A DNA stretch of 64,000 nt from Candidatus Rokuibacteriota bacterium (lineage in GTDB: Bacteria; Methylomirabilota; Methylomirabilia; Rokubacteriales; CSP1-6). Location: positions 94,395 to 158,394 of the forward strand of contig QHRW01000110.1 in NCBI GenBank assembly GCA_003220265.1, in the 5' to 3' direction. Shown here one piece after another: positions 59,595 through 64,000 of this stretch (its first letter is position 1; each line of letters opens with the position of its first letter). The position numbers and the translations under genes are program-made. The notes below the pieces were generated by a model. The model had not been told where the DNA came from and searched no databases. It was given only the letters and a program-made list of their open reading frames with translations.

Positions 59595-59600
59595 TAGAGT
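59595..59600 (+). promoter_or_regulatory. -10 element upstream of the zincin gene
   Basis: TAGAGT sits in the same GTGCTAGAGT context as at 31991. The ribosome site GGGGAGG lies close to the GTG at 59659. No -35 is clear, perhaps because the palindrome overlaps that region. Confidence 0.35.
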
Positions 59601-59658
59601 CGGGCGCGGTCGCCCTGACGGCCGAGCGCGGCTGGGGCGGCGACGGGGAGGCGAGCGG

Positions 59659-60894
59659 GTGAACGGTCGAGCGCGGCGCACGCCGCGCTACATCACGACG
59701 CACTACGCCAATCGGGGGACGCGTTTCCTCGTCTTCCCGCAGGTCCGAAGCCTCTCCGCGTTTCGCACGCCCGAGACGATTCACCTGGCCGCGCGCCCGG
59801 GGACGATTCAGGCCGGGCCGCGCGACGCGCAGATGTCCGTGGTCGACGCACTCGGCAAGCGCCCGTACTTCTCCGACGGCGTCCAGCACGCGTCGCCGCC
59901 GTATCGCGGGCCGCGCAGCCGCCGGCCGGCGCGGCCGCAGCGCGGCCACTTCGATCACATCCGCCCGGTTCCGGCCACCGCCCGCGAGTTCTCGGCGGCG
60001 ACGGTGTACGCGGTGATCCGGCTCACGCTGATGGTGTGGGAGCACTACCTCGGGCGGCCGGTCCGCTGGTACTTCCGCCGCGCGTTCCCGCGGCTGGAGG
60101 TCATCCCGCACATCATCTCCGGCACGGCGTACTCGCGCCCCGGCTACATCGAGTGCGGCGTCCTCCGCCGCGGCCGGCGCGTCACCCCGCTGTGCGAGAA
60201 CTTCGACATCGTCTCCCACGAGACGGGGCATATGATCCTGCGCGACGTCATCGGCCATCCGAGCCAACCCCAATCCGTCGAGTGCCGGGCGCGCGAGGAG
60301 GCGTTCGCCGACATCGTGTCGATGGTGACGCTGCTCCACTTCCGCAAGGTCACCACGCACGTCCTCCGGCAGACGCACGGCAATCTCTTCTCGCGCAACG
60401 TGCTGTCGAACCTCGGCGAGCTGAGCCGCACGCGCACCATCCGCCGGGCCTTCAACGACAGCGCCCTGTCCACGCTCGACTGGGACCCCGATCCCGACGC
60501 GTTCAAGTACGCGCTGGCCGCGCCGCTGACGGCGGCCGTCTTCGACATCCTCGTGGACATGTACGAGGACGCGCTCGTCGGCCGCGGCGCGATCCGACGC
60601 AAGCTGGCCCAGGCGTCGTTCGACTCGCTGGGCCGCGAGCAGCGCGATGTCCAGCGGCTCTTCGATGAGGCCTACCGCCGGCGGGCACCGCGCTTCGAGG
60701 AGGCGCTGATCGAGGCCCGCGACCGCTTCGGATTCCTGCTGGCGCGGGCCTGGCGGCGCACCTCGCCGTACGATCTCTATCCGACGGTCGCGCGCACGCT
60801 GGTCGAGGTCGGCGCAGAGATGGGGGGCCGGCCACTGGCGCGCACGGTGCGTGACGCCCTGCGCTTCCGCGACATCGTCCCGGCGCCGGCGTAG
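59659..60894 (+). CDS. Zincin-fold putative metallopeptidase
   Basis: This 411-residue soluble protein has a metallopeptidase-type motif SHETGHMILRDVIGH near residue 193 (HExxH) and, about 30 residues later, EEAFADIVSM, the third glutamate ligand arrangement of gluzincins. There is no signal peptide or membrane helix, so any peptidase would be cytoplasmic. The N-terminal 100 residues are basic and unordered. The family is not recognised beyond the fold. The GTG start has a good ribosome site. The stop lies three bases from the ATP-grasp gene, suggesting joint function. Confidence 0.75.
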   Translation: MNGRARRTPRYITTHYANRGTRFLVFPQVRSLSAFRTPETIHLAARPGTIQAGPRDAQMSVVDALGKRPYFSDGVQHASPPYRGPRSRRPARPQRGHFDHIRPVPATAREFSAATVYAVIRLTLMVWEHYLGRPVRWYFRRAFPRLEVIPHIISGTAYSRPGYIECGVLRRGRRVTPLCENFDIVSHETGHMILRDVIGHPSQPQSVECRAREEAFADIVSMVTLLHFRKVTTHVLRQTHGNLFSRNVLSNLGELSRTRTIRRAFNDSALSTLDWDPDPDAFKYALAAPLTAAVFDILVDMYEDALVGRGAIRRKLAQASFDSLGREQRDVQRLFDEAYRRRAPRFEEALIEARDRFGFLLARAWRRTSPYDLYPTVARTLVEVGAEMGGRPLARTVRDALRFRDIVPAPA

Positions 60895-60897
60895 CCG

Positions 60898-61977
60898 ATG
60901 GCCACGCGCGTCCTCGTCCTCAGCGCCGGGACCGGCGCCACCAACAACCTGATGCGCGGACTCCGCGCCGGCGGCGCCGCGCTCGCCATCGTGGGCTGCC
61001 ACGCCGACCGCTTCACGCTCAAGAAGTCGGGCGCCGACCGCAACTATCTCGTGCCGCCGGCGAGCGACGGCGGCTTCCTGCCCGCACTCCTCGCCGTCGT
61101 CGCCAAGGAAAGCATCGACCTCGTCCTGCCCGGCAACGACGACGACGTGCGCGCGCTGGCCGCGGCGCGCGCGGCGCTCGGCGAGCGGCTGTTCCTGCCC
61201 GCCGACGACGTCATCGCCACGTGCCAGGACAAGTACCGGCTCAGCACGGCGCTGCGCGCGCGCGGCGTGCCCGCGCCCCGCACGGCGGTCGTGACGGACC
61301 TGCCGGCGATCGAGGCGATCTTCGCCGACTTCGGCCGGCCGCGACTGTGGTGCCGCATCCGCAGCGGCAGCGGCTCGCGCGGCGCCATCCCGGTCGTCCG
61401 GCCGGCCCAGGCCCGCGCGTGGATCGAGTACTGGCACGAGATGCGCGGCGTCGCCGTCGACGCCTTCACGCTCTCCGAGTATCTGCCGGGGCGCGATTTC
61501 GCCGCCCAGGCCCTGTGGCGCGACGGGGAAATGGTGCTGATCAAGGTCTGCGAGCGGCTGTCGTACTTCGGCGGCGGCAGCCAGCCCAGCGGCATCTCCT
61601 CCACGCCGGGCCTGGCGCGCATGGTGGCGGAGCCCGCCGTCGTGCGGACGTGCGCCGAGGCGATCCGCGCGCTCGACACACGGGCCGGCGGTGTCTTCAG
61701 CATCGATCTCAAGGGTGACGAGGGCGGCCGCGCCTGCGTCACCGAGATCAACGCCGGCCGCTTCTGCATGATCACGCCGTTCTTCGACGCCACGGGCCAT
61801 CACAACATGGCGGCCACCTACGTCCGCCTGGCCCGCGGCGAGCCGGTGACGATCCCCGAGCCCTGCGAGGTCGCCGAGGATTGGTACATGGTGCGCGACC
61901 TGGACACGCTGCCGGGGATCTACCACGCCGACGAGCTGTTCGATGGGATCGAGGACCTTCACACCGAGGGGAGGTGA
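60898..61977 (+). CDS. ATP-grasp family ligase-like protein
   Basis: This is a 359-residue ATP-grasp enzyme of the carbamoyl-phosphate-synthase/PylC-like branch. It has an N-terminal Rossmann-like part (VLVLSAGTGATNNLMRGLRA), ATP-binding strands around residues 105-240 (ATCQDKYRLSTALRARGVP, WCRIRSGSGSRGA), and metal-binding Glu/Asn in CVTEINAGRFCMIT. Such enzymes join a carboxylate to an amine through an acyl-phosphate. It lies between a metallopeptidase-like gene and two very small genes, an arrangement that raises the possibility of peptide modification, though the substrate cannot be read. Confidence 0.86.
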   Translation: MATRVLVLSAGTGATNNLMRGLRAGGAALAIVGCHADRFTLKKSGADRNYLVPPASDGGFLPALLAVVAKESIDLVLPGNDDDVRALAAARAALGERLFLPADDVIATCQDKYRLSTALRARGVPAPRTAVVTDLPAIEAIFADFGRPRLWCRIRSGSGSRGAIPVVRPAQARAWIEYWHEMRGVAVDAFTLSEYLPGRDFAAQALWRDGEMVLIKVCERLSYFGGGSQPSGISSTPGLARMVAEPAVVRTCAEAIRALDTRAGGVFSIDLKGDEGGRACVTEINAGRFCMITPFFDATGHHNMAATYVRLARGEPVTIPEPCEVAEDWYMVRDLDTLPGIYHADELFDGIEDLHTEGR

Positions 61978-61982
61978 CAGCC

Positions 61983-62144
61983 ATGTTCAGGATCGAGCCG
62001 AAGAAGACGCGCACGAAGTTCACCATCGCCATCGCGAAGACGGCGGATCGCAAGCGTCACGCGCGGTTCGCCAAGGAGCTCCAGGCGCTCCTGCGCAAAT
62101 ACAAGGTCAAGCCCACCCGGACGAGGCGGCGGAAGCGGCGCTGA
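61983..62144 (+). CDS. Small basic protein (53 residues)
   Basis: This protein is strongly basic: FRIEPKKTRTKFTIAIAKTA, then lysine- and arginine-rich helices and a C-terminal run of arginines and lysines. It resembles small nucleic-acid-binding or ribosome-associated proteins. A GGGGAGGTGA ribosome site precedes the ATG. It follows the ATP-grasp gene by five bases, so it could also be that enzyme's substrate; this is speculative. Confidence 0.7.
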   Translation: MFRIEPKKTRTKFTIAIAKTADRKRHARFAKELQALLRKYKVKPTRTRRRKRR

Positions 62145-62156
62145 TCGGATCGACGC

Positions 62157-62176
62157 GGGGGCCCGCAAGGGCCCCC
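62157..62176 (+). terminator. GC-rich hairpin with GCAA tetraloop
   Basis: GGGGGCCC-GCAA-GGGCCCCC is a perfect 8-bp stem with a GNRA loop between the two tiny genes. There is no U-run, so it may act as an attenuator or RNA stabiliser instead of a terminator. Confidence 0.5.
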
Positions 62177-62195
62177 GGCAAGAACGAGGAGACCC

Positions 62196-62354
62196 ATGGA
62201 CGACGACGGCATCGAAGAGGTGGAGGCGACGGGCGAGCTCGACGCGCACACCGCGGAGGCGTTACGGCTGGAGATCCGCCGGCTGGCGCGGCGACACGGC
62301 ATCGAGCTGCGTGACGTGACGCTCGAGCGCGAGGAGGAGCCGGGGCCGGCCTAG
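62196..62354 (+). CDS. Small acidic protein (52 residues)
   Basis: This short protein starts MDDDGIEEVEATGELDAHTA and continues with an amphipathic helix (EALRLEIRRLARRHGIELRD), ending in acidic residues and GPA. It is not recognised. An ACGAGGA ribosome site lies nine bases before the ATG. Its opposite charge to the basic 53-residue neighbour is notable. The stop overlaps the convergent TPR regulator by three bases. Confidence 0.62.
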   Translation: MDDDGIEEVEATGELDAHTAEALRLEIRRLARRHGIELRDVTLEREEEPGPA

Positions 62355-64000
62355 CCGGGGAGCACGGCGGGGCCGGTGAGCCAGAGCCGCATGTCCAGCG
62401 CGGCGTAGGCGGCGCGGGCTTCCTCGATCCGGCGCAGGCCCTCGTCACGGCGTCCCGCGGCCACGTCGCTCCGGCCCAGGCCGAGCCGGCAGTGCGCGGC
62501 CAGCGGCCGCATGCCCAGCGTCTCGGCCAGCTCGAGCCCGGCGGTGAATGCCCTCGCCGCCTCCGGCGTGGCCTCGCGCAGCAGGCTCTCACCGCGCAAC
62601 CGGTGGGCCCACGCTTCCATCCCGCGGTCGCGAAGCTGCCGCGCCCGCTCCAGGACGCGCTCGGACGCCGCCATCGCGTCCGCGACCCGGCCGGCCAGGA
62701 GCGCGGCCTCGCCGAGCGCGACGATCGCCCAGGCGTGATCGCGTGTGGCCCGCATGCGCGCGTTGTCCTCGACGGCCTGCTCGAGCATCGGCAGTGCCAC
62801 GTCCGTCTTGCCGGTGAGCGTCAGGGCCGAGCCCAGGAGCGCCGCCAGGCGCGGCGTCCACACCTCGATCGCCCATTGCTGGGCCACGCCGAGCCCACGC
62901 TCGAGGACCTCGATCGCCCGCTCCAGCTCGCCCTTGCGCACGCAGAGCAGCCCGACGCTCCAGTACGCGACGACCCGGCTGAACGGCTGGGCGACGGCCT
63001 CGGCAGTATGCACGGCCTCCTCGCCATGGCGCGCGGCCTCGTCGAAGCGCCCGAGCTCGGCCAGGCAGCGAATCAGCCAGCTCCGGCACCCGACCGTGAA
63101 GACCAGCGGCAGTCCGAAGCGCTCGAACCGCATCGCCGGCGGCAGGGACGCGAGCGGGCCCGACAGCATCACCGTCGCCTCGCGATAGTCGCCCAGCGCA
63201 TGGTGCACCTGGCCGAGCCGGAGCTTGGCCTCCGCCTGCAGAGGAAAATCGTGGAGGCCCTCCGACATCGTCAGGGCGCGCCGCCCGTACTCGAGCGCGC
63301 GATCGGCGTCGCCCGTGATGAAGAAGTAGTTCGTCAGGTAGGTGCAGACCCGGCCCAGCCGCGCCGGATCCTCGAGCGACGTCGCCAGCTCTTCGGCCTC
63401 GCGCAGGCGGGTGAAGATCCGCTCGTGCTCGCCCAGCGGCAGCAGCGCGGTCCGCAGCTCGATGAGCAAATCGACCGCGTCGCGGCGGCGCTCGAGCGTG
63501 GCGGGCAGGCGCGCCAGCACGCCGAGGGCCTGCTCGAAGTCGGCGGCGGCCTCGCGATGGGCGCCGCCGCTCAGCGCCCGGGTGCCCGCCTCGCGCAGGA
63601 ACGCGAGTGCGAGGTCCCACTGCTCGGCCTGGAGCGCGTGGTGCGCGATGCGGGCGACGTCCTCGCCCGAGCGCTCGTCCGTCTGACCGGCCAGCGCCTG
63701 GGCCATGCGCGCATGCAACGCGCGCCGCTCGGGGACGGGCACGTGCGCGTACGCCACCTCGTGGGTCAGCGTGTGCCGAAAGGTGTACTCGGGGTCGGGT
63801 CCCGCCGCCGTCTCGTACACGAACTCCGCCGCCTGCAGCCGCTTGAGCCCGTCGCGAATCGCATCGGCCGGCATGTCGGCGACCGCCTCCAGGAGCGAGC
63901 GCGCGAAGTCTTTGCCGACGACAGCCGCCGCCGTCAGTAACCGGCGGTCCTCCGGCGCCAGCCGCGCGATGCGCGTCTGCAGGACGTCCTGCACGGTCTC
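62351..64000 (-). CDS. AAA/TPR signalling protein, C-terminal part (partial)
   Basis: These are the last ~549 residues of a large regulator; the frame is open through the window edge, so the ATPase and any cyclase domain lie beyond it. The visible start is a winged-helix-like region after the ATPase (VLQTRIARLAPEDRRLLTAA), then YTFRHTLTHEVAYAHVPVPE, the segment typical of the cyclase/AAA/TPR proteins, followed by about ten TPR-like helix pairs. It is a paralogue in architecture of 28219-31431. It converges on the tiny acidic gene. Confidence 0.88.
   Translation of the reverse strand, partial: ETVQDVLQTRIARLAPEDRRLLTAAAVVGKDFARSLLEAVADMPADAIRDGLKRLQAAEFVYETAAGPDPEYTFRHTLTHEVAYAHVPVPERRALHARMAQALAGQTDERSGEDVARIAHHALQAEQWDLALAFLREAGTRALSGGAHREAAADFEQALGVLARLPATLERRRDAVDLLIELRTALLPLGEHERIFTRLREAEELATSLEDPARLGRVCTYLTNYFFITGDADRALEYGRRALTMSEGLHDFPLQAEAKLRLGQVHHALGDYREATVMLSGPLASLPPAMRFERFGLPLVFTVGCRSWLIRCLAELGRFDEAARHGEEAVHTAEAVAQPFSRVVAYWSVGLLCVRKGELERAIEVLERGLGVAQQWAIEVWTPRLAALLGSALTLTGKTDVALPMLEQAVEDNARMRATRDHAWAIVALGEAALLAGRVADAMAASERVLERARQLRDRGMEAWAHRLRGESLLREATPEAARAFTAGLELAETLGMRPLAAHCRLGLGRSDVAAGRRDEGLRRIEEARAAYAALDMRLWLTGPAVLPG

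Overview
The window is very GC-rich, densely coded bacterial DNA. It carries short intergenic gaps, many four-base start/stop overlaps (NTGA), a branched-chain-amino-acid-type ABC importer, several acyl-CoA dehydrogenases, CaiB/BaiF CoA-transferases and enoyl-CoA hydratases, an F420-type LLM flavin oxidoreductase, and numerous GAF/PAS/cyclase regulators. This gene mix is typical of uncultivated soil and subsurface lineages such as Rokubacteria/Methylomirabilota. That placement is an inference from gene content only: no rRNA or tRNA gene was recognised. No gene-free stretch exceeds about 220 bases.

Layout. 1-6529: end of an aconitase, a PrpF-type isomerase, an unknown protein, an acyltransferase, a creatininase-family hydrolase, an enoyl-CoA hydratase and an APH-type kinase. 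6542-8845 (minus): a metallo-beta-lactamase/receiver/cNMP/GGDEF fusion. 8959-14546: livKHMGF-type importer plus a MetE-like protein. 14630-17417: two adjacent exported thiol-redox proteins, each with an in-frame TGA exactly at the catalytic cysteine position and a hairpin just downstream, followed by a histidine kinase; I read these as two selenoproteins. 17573-23794: a hybrid kinase and a convergent NarL-type two-component pair. 23851-28226: acyl-CoA metabolism. 28219-31431 (minus): cyclase/AAA/TPR regulator. 31454-35785: Dps, HMG-CoA-lyase-like enzyme, O-methyltransferase, LLM oxidoreductase, GDSL lipoprotein. 35828-45004: TerC, a dipeptide-type ABC transporter, amidohydrolase, methyltransferase, cyclase, Dus, MaoC, TPR protein. 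45201-53685: oxidoreductase, a divergent PLP-enzyme pair, TPM/TPM/LemA and NfeD/SPFH membrane genes. 53781-58051: an ACAD-ACAD-CoA-transferase-hydratase operon. 58055-62354: a zincin-DinB fusion, DinB, zincin, ATP-grasp and two tiny proteins. 62351-64000 (minus): the 3' end of a second TPR regulator.

Two features run across the window. First, an approximately 85-bp palindromic repeat family occurs at five places, mostly at or inside the 3' ends of plus-strand genes; it supplies an in-frame internal segment to PrpF and the C-terminal tails of a kinase and a MaoC-like protein. Second, several genes make structural sense only if they start at CTG, often overlapping the previous stop, which suggests CTG initiation is not rare here.

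The best candidate for an undescribed system is the 14.6-17.4 kb operon: an exported Sec-peroxiredoxin without any cysteine, an exported TlpA/thioredoxin-like protein with a U-x-x-C site that could recycle it, and a membrane sensor kinase translated with them.
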